Positions 11,161 through 26,868 of a DNA stretch of 60,000 nucleotides are shown here, in pieces. The translations under genes and the position numbers were made by a program. The stretch is from Cristatella mucedo (lineage: Eukaryota; Bryozoa; Phylactolaemata; Cristatellidae). Position 1 is the first letter of the stretch; each line of letters starts with the position of its first letter. The notes below the pieces were generated by a model. The model was not told where the DNA came from. It searched no databases and worked only from the letters and a program-made list of their open reading frames with translations. The stretch spans positions 516,501 to 576,500 of the forward strand of contig WPIO01000062.1 of assembly GCA_009760855.2 (NCBI GenBank), given 5' to 3'.

Positions 11161-12261
11161 ATTTTAGCCATAATTTTTCATCGACCGCGTGGTGCCTTGG
11201 TAACTTCAACTATTGATGCCTTAGGTCAGAAGATCCGCCATTGTAGTACCAATTTATTTCGGTCTTGTTGCTCTGCATTGGCCTGTTTGTGTAGGCAGTT
11301 ACATCATCACGGCCCTGTTTCGTTGCCTGTTCAATCCCCTAAAATCCCATATCCAGTCTTTAGAGGAACGCCCACCTGCAACATTTAATAAACTTCTGTA
11401 CCATTGCAGCCACATTGACCTCCATTGCAGGTGTGTGCGCCTGCTGTTTCTGCTATTGCAATTAGGGCAGCAGCATCGGTCACTAATGTATGCCCCACCT
11501 GCAGCAGGTGGTTGAGCAATTGACTCGGTGCGGCCTTTGATATAAGCATGTGGCCCACCACAGATGCACTCCCTTATCTGTGGTGAGTCAGCCAGCTCGT
11601 ATGTGTACTGCTGAGGGAATAAAGATCGAGTCTCGTTCACCGCTCATGTCCTCTCTGTGTCTCCGTGAGACTCCACAAGAATAGCCGCCGCCGGAGACAC
11701 TGTCACACAACACAGGATCGACTAGTTTTACTTGCGATTAACTTCGTGCCTACTGCTTCAAAGTACTGTATACGAAAGGGGCAAGGAGGGCTCACAAAGG
11801 CTTACCAAACCTTCAGAATTTTCAAGCTTCATAAGCAGACAGCAATGACGGCCACGACTCGGCGGCTCTCTGTATGCGACAACGAAGCGCTCCAATCGAG
11901 CATACGCTGAATGTATACCGCTGAATGCTTCCGTAGGGGCTTCTCTGAGCCAAGAAACAGGATCTCTATTGTAGGAGAGCAGGCCGAGAGCAGGTGCGGG
12001 AGCAGGAGCGAGAGCAGGAGCAAAGGCGGACGAGCCGGACCCGACTGCCTCTCGGACTGACCTTGAAGGCTTTTGCTTTGACGCTCGCACTCCCACATAC
12101 CCCGATCGTCGTCGTCAGCCCATCTACGATTCACCCCCGTGGCCGCCTTGGTCAATGAGGGGTAGGGTATCCTCTTTGGCTCAATCTTGGTTACGTCGCT
12201 GATTATTGAATAAATATTATTGAATGAAGTCGCTGATTATTGAATGAAGCACAGGTCATTA
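11161..12261. other. Unassigned, no gene seen
   Basis: Only short overlapping frames on both strands. A small duplication of TCGCTGATTATTGAAT lies at about 12194-12246. Confidence 0.5.
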
Positions 12262-12395
12262 TTGCCCGCTGTCTTAGCCCCGCGACAAGGTGCTCGAGTT
12301 GGACAACCCGGGAGTCTTGGGCTCGAGTCTCGAATCGGGCGGTCCCTTATTGCCAGCTGCTGGGCGTGGCTGCGATACGCGAAAAGGCTCTGCGT
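12262..12395 (+). mobile_element. SINE2-like copy, diverged
   Basis: A tRNA-like head (TAGCCCCGCGACAAGGTGCTCG, then GGGCTCGAGTCTCG) followed by GCGTGGCTGCGATACGCGAAAAGGCTCTGC, which matches the SINE2 body with many changes. Confidence 0.5.
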
Positions 12396-13282
12396 CCGAA
12401 TCCATCCATTAATGAGGCAGCCAACCTTGACTCGATGCTGGGGCAGTGGCGTAGGCCTGTTGACGTAAGTTGACCGGCGCCTTCGTCCGAGCCCAAGATG
12501 GGCCTAAGCTGGGTGAGTACATGGCTCGGCTTACAGAGGCAGATGAACTCTTCGCATACGCGGTCCGAAGAGGTAGTTCTCTCGTTCTCTTAGTCAGCTC
12601 CTGGTCTAGTGACTTCTCCGGTTGCTAGCAGAATTTAGCAGTGCCCACCTGGATGTAGCTGCTGACGCACGGATCTAAATACGCTGTCGCAAGCGGTAAG
12701 TTCAGTCCGACAGGTCCACTGAACCGTACGTGCGTATATTCAGCAGACTACAGGCGAATGAATGGATCTATTCGGGACGGTGAGCTCCCGTCGTGACGAA
12801 ATTCGTGGGCGGCGTCGGACCCAGTTCGCAAAGGACTGCAAGAAGCTCGCGTCATTCTTATTTGGGGGCCTGCGGCTAAGTACCAGAACCGCGTACGAAT
12901 ACTCGGGCGAAGCTGGGTAAGTGAGAGGTCAACAAGTTGTACAGCTCGCTGCTGAAGGCTGTAGTATCCCCGAGGGCCACTTGAGAAAAGCACGTAGCGG
13001 ATGAAGGAAATCGGCCACACGAGCACCGCTGACATCTCAGAACTGGCGGTAGGTTCCACAATGACACAACGAAGGCCGACGGGACTGGAGGCAGATGAAA
13101 CGTAAAGAAGAAGAAGAGGGTGGGGAAAGACACACTGGCCTGATCTAAGCACAAGGTTGAAAAAACATACATAAGATCAGGACTGACTGTCCATCGAGAG
13201 GCATACGAGGAGGACTACTGTAGATCCTACCCATCAATCCTAGCAACGGCCAAGCCTAGCTTCTAAAAAAAACATTGCTGAA
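12396..13282. other. Unassigned, no gene seen
   Basis: Overlapping short frames without motifs. Confidence 0.5.
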
Positions 13283-15447
13283 TCACAGGTGCACAATCCC
13301 AAAAAAGCTGATGTCGACGATCAACCATCTCTCAACCCCTGCCAGGATAGCTTCTTACATAATGATCCCTGTGATGGTCTAGCTGATCGCTTCTCTAGCT
13401 TCTTTGTCAAGAATCAAGGAGTCCACAAAGGAGCTCCTTATACTCACTGATCTTTGACAAGATCAGGGAGTCCATCCCTAAGATGGCAGCATCTCTGGAA
13501 TGCTGTCACTCAAATCCATGCAGCACCTTAATGTCTACATTGGAGCTGGTCACTAGTGACCTCGTCCTGAAGTTTATATCCCAATCAAAGAAGATAACTA
13601 GTCATTTGGACCCTATTACCACTGTCCTGCTTCTACGATGCATTGATCTACTGCTACCATGCATAACTAACATCATTACTATGTCATTAGCCTCAGGTCA
13701 TGTCCCAGCACCTCTCAAAAAAGCTGTAGTCAGGCCACTACTCAAGAAAACAATACTAGACCAAGAGAACTTGAGCAACTTCCGCCCAGTCTCCTTGCTA
13801 CAACTCCTATCAAAGATGCTGGAACGAGTCATGGCAGACCAGGTAAACTAATTTACTGAAACTTCTAACCTTGCTAATAAGTTACAGTCTGGCTTTAGAG
13901 CTAATCACACCACAGAGTCAGCATTGCTTCGGGTATATAACGACCTACTTAAGAATGCAGACATTCGTAGAGTATCTCTGCTTGTTTTTCTCGATCTTTT
14001 GGCAGCTTTTGATACTATCGATCATCAAGTCCTTTTTGAGCGCCTCTCATCTCGCTTGGGCATCACTGACACTGTATTGCAATGGTCAGGTTCTATCTCA
14101 GTGGCAGATTCCAGAGTATCGATGGAAATGGACAAAGATCATCCGAGGAGCCTCTGAATATGGTGTAGCTCAGGGCTCCGTGCTTGGTCCCGGTTCTTTT
14201 CACGGTTTGTACTCTTCCTCTTGCCGATGGGATTGCCAAACACAATCTAGGCTTTCACTTCTCTGCGGATGACACCCAGTTGTACCTTTGCTGTGATCCC
14301 TCCCAGCTGTCCAAAACTTTGAATTTTCTCAAATCTCTTGGTGCATGTTTTGATGACAGGGGCACCTGGATGGCAGCATTAAAAAAAATTGAATGATGAG
14401 AAAACCAACTTGCTAGTTATGGGCAAACCAAGTGCGATTCAGAAACTGGAAAGGCTAGCACTCTAAATCGGCTCTGCCAGCATATCTTCTGTTGAATCTG
14501 CACAAAATCTAGGTGTCATGTTCCAAAGTGACCTCTCGTTAGACGATCACGTCAGCTCCACAATCAAGTCTGCCAACTTTCAGCTACATAACGTTGTTAA
14601 AATTCGGGCTTGTTTAGACAGGGATACAACATCTAAATTGGTCAATACATTTGTGACATCCCTTCTTGACTTATGTAACTCACTGTTTGCTGGTCTACCG
14701 GCCAGGGCACTCAGGCGCTTACAGCTGGTGCAAAACTGTGCAGCCAGGCTTGTCTGTGGTGAGCGTTGCAGTTGCCACATCACACCACTTCTCGCCGACC
14801 TGCACTGGCTCCCAGTCAAGCAACGCATCGACTTCAAGGTTTTGTCACTCACTTTTAGGTCTCGTCATTCTTTGGCCTACCTATCAAATCTACTGACTTA
14901 GCAGGTCAAGCATCGTACCACTTGCTTTTCGTAATCTAATTGTTTATCTAAACCTTGTACAAACCTCAAGATGGCTCAGTAGATAAGGTGGTTGCTTTTC
15001 ACGACCTCGGCTCCGAGGTGATAACCGTAAAGGCTCTTCTGTCGCTATACAAAATAAGCTGACGAATCAGCTAGTATTTTTTTAAATCCTTTGGAGACTG
15101 TGCCTTTATTTGGTATGCTCCTAAAGCCTGGAACTCACTCCCGACTTGCGTCTCGACATCTCCTGACTTGACCGCATTTAAAAAGAAACTAAAAACGCAC
15201 CTATTTATCATAGCGTCTAGTGGGTCCCTGTGATTCGTCCTTGATGTGCTTATGCTTGCTGACACTGTGCATGCTGCCACTAACCATATTTGCATACTGA
15301 CCCTATGCATATCACCTCTAACCACGCTATGCTTGTTGTTATTAAGCACGCTACCATTAGCGATGCGATCGTACTTTTTTTTTAGAAAATTTAGAGCGCC
15401 TAGAAAGAAATCGAGTTCCCTGAGGGTGCTATAACAAATTTATTATT
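13283..15447 (+). pseudogene. LINE family 1, copy B, interrupted by SINE2
   Basis: Aligns with copy A from about 3896 onward through RT, C-terminal region and 3' UTR. Damage: a TAA at about 13849 (LNS in copy A becomes VN-stop), a frameshift at about 14090, and the catalytic YADD changed to SADD at about 14265. A further run of A's shifts the frame at about 14385. The C-terminal frame 14518-14901 is open but truncated, and a SINE2 sits at about 14968-15073. The tail near 15390-15445 keeps GCGCCTAGAAAGAAATCGAG. It is older than copy A. Confidence 0.88.
14968..15073 (+). mobile_element. SINE2 copy with an internal deletion, inside a LINE
   Basis: Has the A box (TGGCTCAGTAGATAAGGTGG) and the 3' end (CAGCTAGTATTTTTTT), but the B box and about 50 bp of body are missing. 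It interrupts the LINE between CAAACCTCAA and AATCCTTTGG, which are contiguous in copy A. Confidence 0.85.
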
Positions 15448-18395
<2,948 letters not shown>

Positions 18396-18404
18396 TTCGC
18401 TGCC

Positions 18405-18492
18405 TTTTGAATATATCATGTGTGTAGCACCTCAAGTGGACTCAATCTCTATTAAGGTACTTTACATGTGCCGCAGGGCTTGATCACACAAC
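18405..18492 (-). mobile_element. Fragment of a SINE1/LINE 3' tail
   Basis: On the minus strand: AAAGTACCTTAATAGAGATTGAGT followed by GAGGTGCTA, matching the shared SINE1/LINE tail. Nothing else of the element is clear. Confidence 0.55.
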
Positions 18493-18545
18493 TTTAGCCG
18501 CTAATACTATACTATAGTATACTATAGCTAATACTATACTATATA

Positions 18546-18598
18546 TATTATTACTATACGGAGCCGCCAAACCAGTGCGGCTCCGTATAGTAATAATA
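18546..18598. repeat. Perfect 22-bp inverted repeat with a 9-bp loop
   Basis: Left arm 18546-18567 and right arm 18577-18598 are exact reverse complements (core ACTATACGGAGCCGC), separated by CAAACCAGT. AT-rich repeats of ACTATACTATA lie just upstream. Confidence 0.9.
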
Positions 18599-18765
18599 AT
18601 AATACAATTGTATAGCCTCCTCGGAGAACGTGATTTCTCTCTGGGAAAACTACATATGCTGTAAAGGAAAAGCAGGCACTCGCGCACGCAGCTGAGCGGA
18701 AGTGCTCGCTTCTCGCTGCTCGCTTCTCCGCCCTTCACGGCAGCGGAGCTACTCGGTTGGCACCA

Positions 18766-19622
18766 CACGATGAACACGCACCGCAGCAACAAAGTCGGCA
18801 TAGCTCTGCTAGATCTATCAGCTGCCTTCGACATCATTGATCATGATGTCCTACTTGAACGATTGAGAACAACGATCGGTTTGGCACACGAAGCACTGGC
18901 GTGGTTTAAAACGTACTTGTCTGACTGTGCTCAATCTGTGTCGTGTGGGGGTCAGGTCTCACGCACGAGACGGGTCACCTATTGAGTCTCTCATGGGTCC
19001 ATTCTCAGCCCCTTGCAGTTCTCCATTTATACTCAACCTCTGGGAAAAGTGATTAAGGCCCATAGACTACGATATCACTTTTATGCTGACTATACTCAGC
19101 TGTTTTGTCATTCAAACCGTCGAAATCTGCTGCAGCAACTGGTAAAGTGAGTGCTTGCCTTGCCGACATTCGATCCTGGATGTCGGAAAACTTATTGAAA
19201 CTAAATGACGATAAAACCAAACTACTGCTTCTAGGACACCCTAAGCGTGTGGCTAGATTAAAAGGCCTTGCGCTTCTAAGAGGTGACGATGTCGTGCGGC
19301 CATCACCACGTGGTCGAAATTTAGGTGTCGTTTTCGACAGCTGACTAAAATTTAAAAGCTTCTTTCAGAAGGCTGCTTCTACAGTTTGCCATCACGTCCA
19401 ATGCCTATCTAAGATAAGGAGCTGCCTTCTATGGTGGCTTGCAAAAAATTTAACAAGCTCATTGGTTCTGTCTCGGCTTGATTATTGTAATTTCCTTTTG
19501 GCTGGGCGACCAAAGAAAGCAACTAGGCCACTGCAGCTAGCTATGAACATGGCTGCAAGGCTAGTTTTTAAGTCCCAGAGGTTTGACCACGTGTCTCCTT
19601 TTCTCTGTAACCGAGTTCCAGG
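18766..19622 (+). pseudogene. LINE family 2, copy C, truncated at both ends
   Basis: RT fragment starting at an LLDLSAAFDIIDHDVLLERL-like block (about 18800). The YADD motif reads YADY (about 19083), losing a catalytic aspartate. Stops lie at about 18982 (TGA) and 19342 (TGA). The C-terminal region stops abruptly at 19622 where copies D and E continue. Confidence 0.85.
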
Positions 19623-20199
19623 TGTCAGAGGCTAATTCCCGCCAAACCCCGCCATACTCCGGCCACGTTGCCGCTCGCCATGCCGCCGAGTTAGGGTAAG
19701 ACGAGCGGCCGTCAGGGTAAACCTCTTTATAATAAAGTATGCGCAAACAACAACAGCGGAACTAAACAAGTCTACAGGGAGGGTCCTATACACAATACAG
19801 TATGGGGGCGCAAGACGACGCACCAAGCACGAACAAACGTGTTAGTTGGGGTCAGTCGGCTTCTGCAGTCCTGTCGTTGTACCGACTCCGAATCCAACAG
19901 TACGAGTGTACGCCGTCCAAAACCCGGCTGGCTGAGTAACTGCTCGGCTAGTCCGAGACGACAACTACCACAGTCATGAGCTTCCACCGAAAGACGCCAA
20001 CACACGGGGGGGGGGTCACGAACACGCAACACGGGGAACACGGAATATACAAGTCTCAACAACGAGCGAGCTATCCAGCTCCGCTCGGGCCTTGGGTACT
20101 CGTTCCCTTGCGTGCGTGGCAGTATCGCCGGAGCACACCTGCACGAATCCAGGTGCATAACTCGGCGAGACCGGGAGCCTCCAGCACCACGACTTACTT
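19623..20199. other. Unassigned insert between two LINE copies
   Basis: Separates the broken end of copy C from the start of copy D. It holds a G-run (about 20006-20015), a TTATAATAAAG palindromic stretch at about 19728 and no protein motif. CCAGGTG occurs at both ends (about 19617 and 20152), which could be a target duplication, but termini are not convincing. Confidence 0.4.
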
Positions 20200-22735
20200 G
20201 GCCAACTTCTCCTTTTTGGTTTGGCCCAACACGTTAATCAAAGCACCCACGTCGGTGGCCACATTCTAGATCTCGTGATCACTAAGGATGTCCTCCCCAC
20301 TGTCTTTGTGGTGTGCCCACTGACCCTCTCAGATCGTTGTTCGGTCGCGTTTACTGTTCCTGCTCCCTCGTACGTACAGGGTAATGTCGAATTTGCCAAA
20401 CGACGTAACTTACAAAGCATTGACTGGACAAGTTTTTGAAATCTGTTTGTGATGCAGGTCTTCTTGATCTGCATTCAGACTCGACCGGCAGCCTCGACAC
20501 CCTCACAGATGCGATGAGCATGACACTCAGGAGTGTCTTGACAAGCATGCTCCTGTTCGCTCTATCCGTGTTCAAAGTCGTCGAGATTCCTTTCAATTTA
20601 CAAAAACTCCTTAAGATGCGCCGGGTTAAGCGCAGGCTAGAACGTCGTTTCAAAAAATTGGGGTATGAGGCAGATCTAGTCAATTTTAAAGACTTCCTTC
20701 GAGTTTACACCAGAAAGCTTAAAAAACCAGGGCTTCTCTTTTCATTAGAAAGCCGAATTCCTGCCAGTCGGACACTAAACAGATTTGTAAGACAGTAAAC
20801 CATTTACTGGCCAATGCTGTGAGGTCTGACTCCCCAGATATTAAGGGCTCAGCCGAAAAGTTTTCAGCCTTCTTTACTGAAAAAATTATGCACATTCGTG
20901 CCTCCATTAAGCCCCCTCCGACCAAAGCAATCGCCGTTCCTCAACCTGTGACCTTCCTTAAAAGGTTCTCCGATGTTTCTGCCTGTGATGTGGCTGCCTT
21001 AATAAGGTCTAGCAAAAAGAGCTCGTCTCCTGAAGACCCTATACCTTCATCTCTGTGGTCTTCACTAGCAGACCAACTTAACCCTGCCATAACCAAGATT
21101 TGTAATGCTTCTTTGGGAAGAGGGGTCGTCCCCAAGTCCTTCAAATCGGCAATCGTTAGACCTATTCTTGAAAAGCCTGGATTAGACACAGAGGTCCTAG
21201 CAAACTATCGTCCAGTTTCCCTTCTTCCGTTCTTATCAAAGATTCTTGAAAATTTTTTTGCTAAGCAGCTAGTTGAACATATTGAAAATAATGGAATGTC
21301 AGAAACATTTCAATCAGGGTTCAAGAGGCAGCACTCTACTGAAACTGCTCTCCTCCGTGTTAACAATGGCATTCTACGTGGCAACGACGACGGGAATGTC
21401 ACTGCTCTAGCTCTGCTAGATCTGTCTACTGCCTTCGACACTATTGATCACGAAGTTCTGCTTGAACGATTGAGAACAACAATTGGTCTGGCAGTCGAAG
21501 CACTGGCATAGTTTAAATCCTACTTGTCTGATCGTGTTCAACCCATGTCGTGTGGGGGGTCAGGTCTCAGAAACGAGAAGGGTCACCTGTGGAGTCCCTC
21601 AAGGGTCTGTAATTGGTCCCTTGCTATTCTCCATTTATACACAACCTCTGGGAAAAGTGATGAAGGCCATGGAATAGGATATCGCTTCTATGCTGACGAT
21701 ACTCAGTTGTATTTGTCATTCAAACCGTCGGAATCTGCTGCAGCAACTGAGAAACTGAATGCTTGCCTTGTCGATATTTGATCCTGGATGTCGGAAAACT
21801 TCCTGAAATTAAATGACGATAAAACTGAACTGCTGCTCATAGGACACCCTAAGCGTGTGGCTGGATTAAAAGGCTTTGCTGTTCTAATAGGTGATGCTAT
21901 TGTGCGACCTTCACCACGTGCTCCTAATTTAGGTGTCGTGGTCGACAGCTGCCTCAATTTCAAAAGCTTCAATCAGAAGACTGCCTCTACAGCTAGCCAT
22001 CACATCCGATCCCTATCCAAGATTAGGAGCTGTCTCCCACAGTCGCTTGTAAAAAATTCAACTAGCTCCTTAGTTCTGTCTCGGCTTGATTATTGTAATT
22101 CTCTTTTGGCTGGGCTGCCAAAGAAAGCTATAATGCCACTACAGCGGACTATGAATATGGCTGCAAGGCTGGTCTTCAAGTCCCAGCGGTTTGAGTACGT
22201 GTCTCCTTTGCTGTAAGAGCTAGGATGGTTGCCGGTTGAGCAAAGGATACAGAGCAAAGTTCTTACACTGACCCACAAGGCCCGCCACGGCTTGGCTCCT
22301 TCGTACCTAGCTGAACTGCTGCATCCGTTTCAGCCTGTTCACGCCCTCAGGTCCTGTGTGGACAAAACATTAGCTGTCCCATTCCTCCTCTTAAAGACCA
22401 ATGGCGACAGAAGCTTTAGCTCTGCCGGTCCTAGACTGTGGAACTCGCTCCCACAATTCTTACACAACGACAACTACTCTCCAACTGCCGACTATGGCAC
22501 ATCTTTTTCAGCGGTCCTGAACTGCTACTTCTATGCTACTCACTACCTCAACTGCTCTCCTGACTCGGCAATGTTCATGCGTTCTCTTTGTTGCGTGAGA
22601 CGAAGTCAGTTGGCTACCGAATGCGTACCGAAAGCCGCTTAGGCTGTGAGTGCGCTATACAAAACTCTCCTACGTAGTACCCACATAGTCTTTATGGCTT
22701 TGTGGAGTTACAGATGGAGATGCATTACATTACAT
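20200..22735 (+). pseudogene. LINE family 2, copy D (endonuclease end, RT, C-terminal region)
   Basis: The longest family 2 copy. It begins in the C-terminal part of an APE-type endonuclease (THVGGHILDLVIT at about 20245), passes a basic linker (KRRLERRFKKLG, about 20627) and continues with RT from about 20819: YRPVSLLPFLSKIL (about 21205), an FDTIDHEVLLERL block (about 21435) and YADD (about 21693). Stops and shifts: about 20438, about 20796, TAG at about 21510, a G-run shift at about 21552, TGA at about 21779 and TAA at about 22215. The 3' end is (ACATT)n-like at about 22725. Not capable of retrotransposition by itself. Confidence 0.9.
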
Positions 22736-22737
22736 TC

Positions 22738-22905
22738 CACAATCCTAGGTTTGGCCTAGCAGTTAAAGTGCTTTCCCGTCCAAGGTCAAGGTGAATGTAT
22801 TTGATTACCAAGGTCGTGGGCCGAGTCCGGTGGCATATGTGAAGGACTTATAATTCTGAATAGAGATGAAGTTCTCTTAGCATGCTATACGAATGAACTA
22901 TTTTT
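22738..22905 (+). mobile_element. SINE1 copy
   Basis: A box (TTTGGCCTAGCAGTTAAAGTGC), a degenerate B box (GTGGGCCGAGTCC) and the tail AATAGAGATGAAGTTCTCTTAGCATGCTATACGAATGAA. An insert of about 25 bp in the head (AAGGTGAATGTATTTGATTACC) is shared with the copy at 59005, which suggests a subfamily. Confidence 0.8.
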
Positions 22906-23263
22906 TCAAGTTTTTAGCCCGTGGATTGGCAGGTGCGTCACTAGTAAGCGATCCAGCATTTACCCAATAGGGAAAACGCCTCGCGAGGCTCAAGGTCTAT
23001 TGATCAGGCTATCATCTCAAAGACATCCGAATCTAGGCCGAAGAATTTAGACTGCCGAAAAAGCAGGCGGTTCCGTTTAGTCAGCATCTAACGACAAGAT
23101 GCTGGGATCCGGGAACGAGCGCCTGCAGGAGCTTAAGGAGCTTAAGTTCGGCTTTGGATTCATACTCAGTGTCGAAGGGTGGAATAGAGTTGGAGCCTAT
23201 CGGCATGCAGTTGACAGTGACGGCGTCGGACTCGCGTCGCACAAGCTGCGATCGGAGTGCTTC

Positions 23264-23307
<44 letters not shown>

Positions 23308-26248
23308 AGGAAGGGAGGCAATATATTGTGGAGGGCTAGCTCTGGGCCACAGCCTGGCTGCAGTCACACTGTCGCTGACGTCACCATGCGAGTGCGTATG
23401 CTGCATGCCCCTTAATTCATCATCGTATGTACAGGGATATGCAGGATTAAGAGGCAAAAAGTGGGAGCGGAGATGTTATCACACTTGGCGGCGATGTTGT
23501 TCTGGCTAGTGTGACTCACTCCAGGTCACGAGAAGAGCTGGTCAGATCAGCCCGGACAGCAGTATAGGGAGCAGTCGAGAAGGCGTGGCTCGAGGCTGGC
23601 TTGCATAGCAAGGGAGGCAAGCAAAAAAAAGCTTGGTGGTCAGGTGACATCGAACAATGCTTCGAGCGATGGATGCCATTCTGTTCTGGCCGTTTTCGTA
23701 GGCCTTTCCTCGAAGGTATTATTAGCTGGTAGCATGCACCAGCCGTGTGGGTGATAAAAGTAGATACGATCTGACCAGCTCACTTGATGCTTTGCCCTTT
23801 TCTGCACCCTCGAAGCCAATCATTTTGCATTGTTCACAACAATGGAGTGGTCTGCATCATGAGGCTTACCAGCCAGACTCTCGGTTTTCGTCCCGTCGAA
23901 GCCGCTTGCTCATAGCCATGGAGTGCCATGGAGAGACAACTGCCAATACCGCTGCCATCAGCACCTAGCCGAACTCTCGGCGAAATAAGGTGAGCTGCCG
24001 GTCGAAAAGATGCTCCGCCGTGGGAGAGGGAGGGATAGAAACAAGAGCAGGGTGCAGCTGAGCTCGGCAGTCGCTAATACCGCTGGCTGGCAAGAGGGGG
24101 CGGGCACAAATCCTGCCGATTGTCCTGCTCGGGGAGCCAGCGAAGCGTTGAGCATACGTCAGGCTTCAGGTGACAGACAGCCACTGGAGGCTGGCACCGT
24201 GGTGGGGCCAGGCAGCTCATCATTCGGCTTCTTCACTCCTCCAGGTCTCAGCCTTGGCTTCGGTGCAGAGACTGAGAGGTAGGTACTTAGCCATGCTTGT
24301 GCACCACAGCGGCCAGGCAGCCTCGGTGCTTTGCTTGCTGCTCTCAACCGCTGAGGTTTTGTCAACCTTTCGTTACCACATCACTGCGTCACTGGGTTGC
24401 TCAATGTCTGTTTCCCCTTGAAATGTGCCTTAGCTACGAAGAAAGGTTAGCTGGTTTATGTGTCAGCAGAGGAGCCTCTATGACTATCGCCGCCTGCCGC
24501 GCTTGCAGTGTGCAGTACATGATTGCACGACTAGAACATATGACCTTGGTTGTGAAGAGCGAGTGTCTTAGCCCCGGGCTAGTAGTTCAGACCCAGAGGT
24601 TAAGGCTGGTTGACGAGGTAAGACATGCTTGTGTTACTTATAATTGCTTGGCCAGATGGCCGCCGAAATAGCATTATGTCTAATTACTCAGTCCCTACCG
24701 ATCTGGAATGTGGACACTCAGATGGCAGACAAAAAAAAACCAGCCGAAGTGTTTAGATTGCTGCTCAGGCAAGGCTCTCATATGTAGAGTATGTTGACTT
24801 AACGTTGCACACACCTCTATGGAAGCAAGATGAGACAAGACCATGCCCCATACTTGGCAGCTGCACTGAATTCCCCTCAGATTGAGTGCTTGTGCTCAAA
24901 GGCAGCTAGCTGTTACCAGCCTCAGGCATATGCACGGTTATCCAACCACTACAGGAGGGGGTGTCTTCTCTTGCTTAGAGTTTTCTAGCTGACTGGCAGC
25001 TAAACTTACTGGCTGCATGGCGACCAGTGCTTAAGCTTTTGGGACTGGTAAGCTGCCCATTGCCTGCCTACGCGCGCGTGTAGGTTAGTGGAAGTGCCTG
25101 ACACTGACATACAAGGTCGTAGGGTCAGTGGTGCGGCCAGTTTTCGGCTCCAAAATGCTGCTTATACCGAGGAGGCTATACAAAAAAGTGATACTACTGC
25201 GCCTGTGAGTAAAGAGCTGGTCCTTTCGTCATTGTCATCACGGGACTCAGCGATGAGATGGGTCCCTGTGTGACATGTGTCTCTAGCGTCGTGTCCATGA
25301 GGGTAATGCTACTACAAAGAAATGATACTAACTTTCTTTTGCCGTCAGCAGATTTGGGTGCTCCTATACTTACGGAAGGCTCCTTGAAGCCTCAAAGTTC
25401 GGAGCTCAGCAAAAGCTCGTGCACTTCTTGGTCCTAAATCTAGCATAAGAATGTTCGCATTTCGTCTCGTATCCATGTTGCCCCTGGGGTTTAGCCAGGA
25501 TTAAGGCCAGAAGGGCTTGCCCGTGGCCCTGTCGCAGGCAGTCAACAATACCGAGGCCGAGGGGGATTGTCGGCGGCCATGCTGCCTAGCCCATTCCTTC
25601 AGATCGGTACCCGGTGGCCCAGTGCTCTATGCACGACCGCGATACAGCTTCTTCAGCAGAAGAAGTAATCGCTGTCGGTTTCCAGATTGACTCACTTCTT
25701 CCGGTTGATAGTACTCCCACTTTTCTCTTGCGGATAGTTCTCTCGCATGCGCGCTGCAGCGATCCTTGCAGGCGAAATGAGCAGGAAACTCACGAGTTCC
25801 CAGAAGTTCCTATTTTTTGCTGCTCGGCTGCAGCAGCTTGGAAGTGAGAGATTGTGCTCGCTTGCACACTCCGAGCAGGCTTCTCATTTGCTGATCCTGC
25901 AACAGAGCCCTGCACACTTCTGGCTGGTGCCACCAAAACTCGTTCCTTGTTGCATCGTTTTTCTGCTTCGTGTCGCACGAATTCACAACTGCCGAACATT
26001 TCGCGGCACGGTGGCTCCGCCACCTTTCATACTACTGGGGGCTTGGAGACATACCTTGCCACTGTGAGCCATTGTTTGGCTAGAGCATGAGCTACCCCAC
26101 CCCTATTTCTTTATCGGTGGCAATCTGGCCGGCTGCAACACCGATAGCAGAACAACATGCATTCATCTACCTGTTGTGCAGAAAGGCGGTGACTGGTGAC
26201 TTGTTTTCAAGCGTTAGTTTTTTTCGTGATGCTTGCACCATCGCAGTT
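22906..26248. other. Unassigned, with a short (GA)n at 23266-23302
   Basis: About 3.3 kb in which I see no gene. Frames are short and overlapping on both strands, with no convincing exon. Confidence 0.5.
23266..23302. repeat. (GA)n microsatellite
   Basis: About 18 GA units, followed by a G-rich stretch. Confidence 0.95.
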
Positions 26249-26473
<225 letters not shown>

Positions 26474-26681
26474 CATCTCGTGTTTGACTAGGGGTGGAGC
26501 CAGGGGCAGGGCAATTGCCCCCTATGAACAGAAGTACCTCTGTATGTCCTGGGGCAAATTTCCCCCCAGGCTCAAGGGGCAGGAGCAGTGAGTACCTGAG
26601 CCCCAACCTGAAAATCGTGACTCCGCCCCTGCGCTCGACTACCTCGAATAGCAATCTTTAGATAACCTATTCCGATGAGAG

Positions 26682-26868
26682 CAGCGGTTCTCATCCCGGG
26701 GGTCGCGACCCCTTTGGGGGTTGAACGACCCTTGCACAGGGGTCGCCTAAGACCACCGGGAAACACGCATTTCCACATTTCGCACACAATGATTTTATGG
26801 TTGGGGGTCGCCACAACATGAGGAACTGTATTAAAGGGTCTCGGCGTTAGGAAGGTTGAGTACCGCTG
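26682..26868. mobile_element. SPIN-like hAT MITE with 8-bp target duplication
   Basis: A 187-bp non-autonomous element. The ends are CAGCGGTTCTCA and, inverted, CAGCGGTACTCAACCTTCC. Flanks are GATGAGAG and GATTAGAG, an 8-bp hAT duplication with one change. Internal blocks GGGTCGCGACCCCTTTGGGG and ATGAGGAACTGTATTAAAGG match, from memory, the SPIN family of hAT elements known from several tetrapods and a few invertebrates. It has no coding capacity. Orientation is arbitrary. Confidence 0.85.

Noticed and set aside
19623-20199. LTR-like insert between LINE copies C and D
   Set aside because: CCAGGTG at both ends hints at a duplication, but no TG..CA termini or second copy were found, so it is listed only as unassigned.
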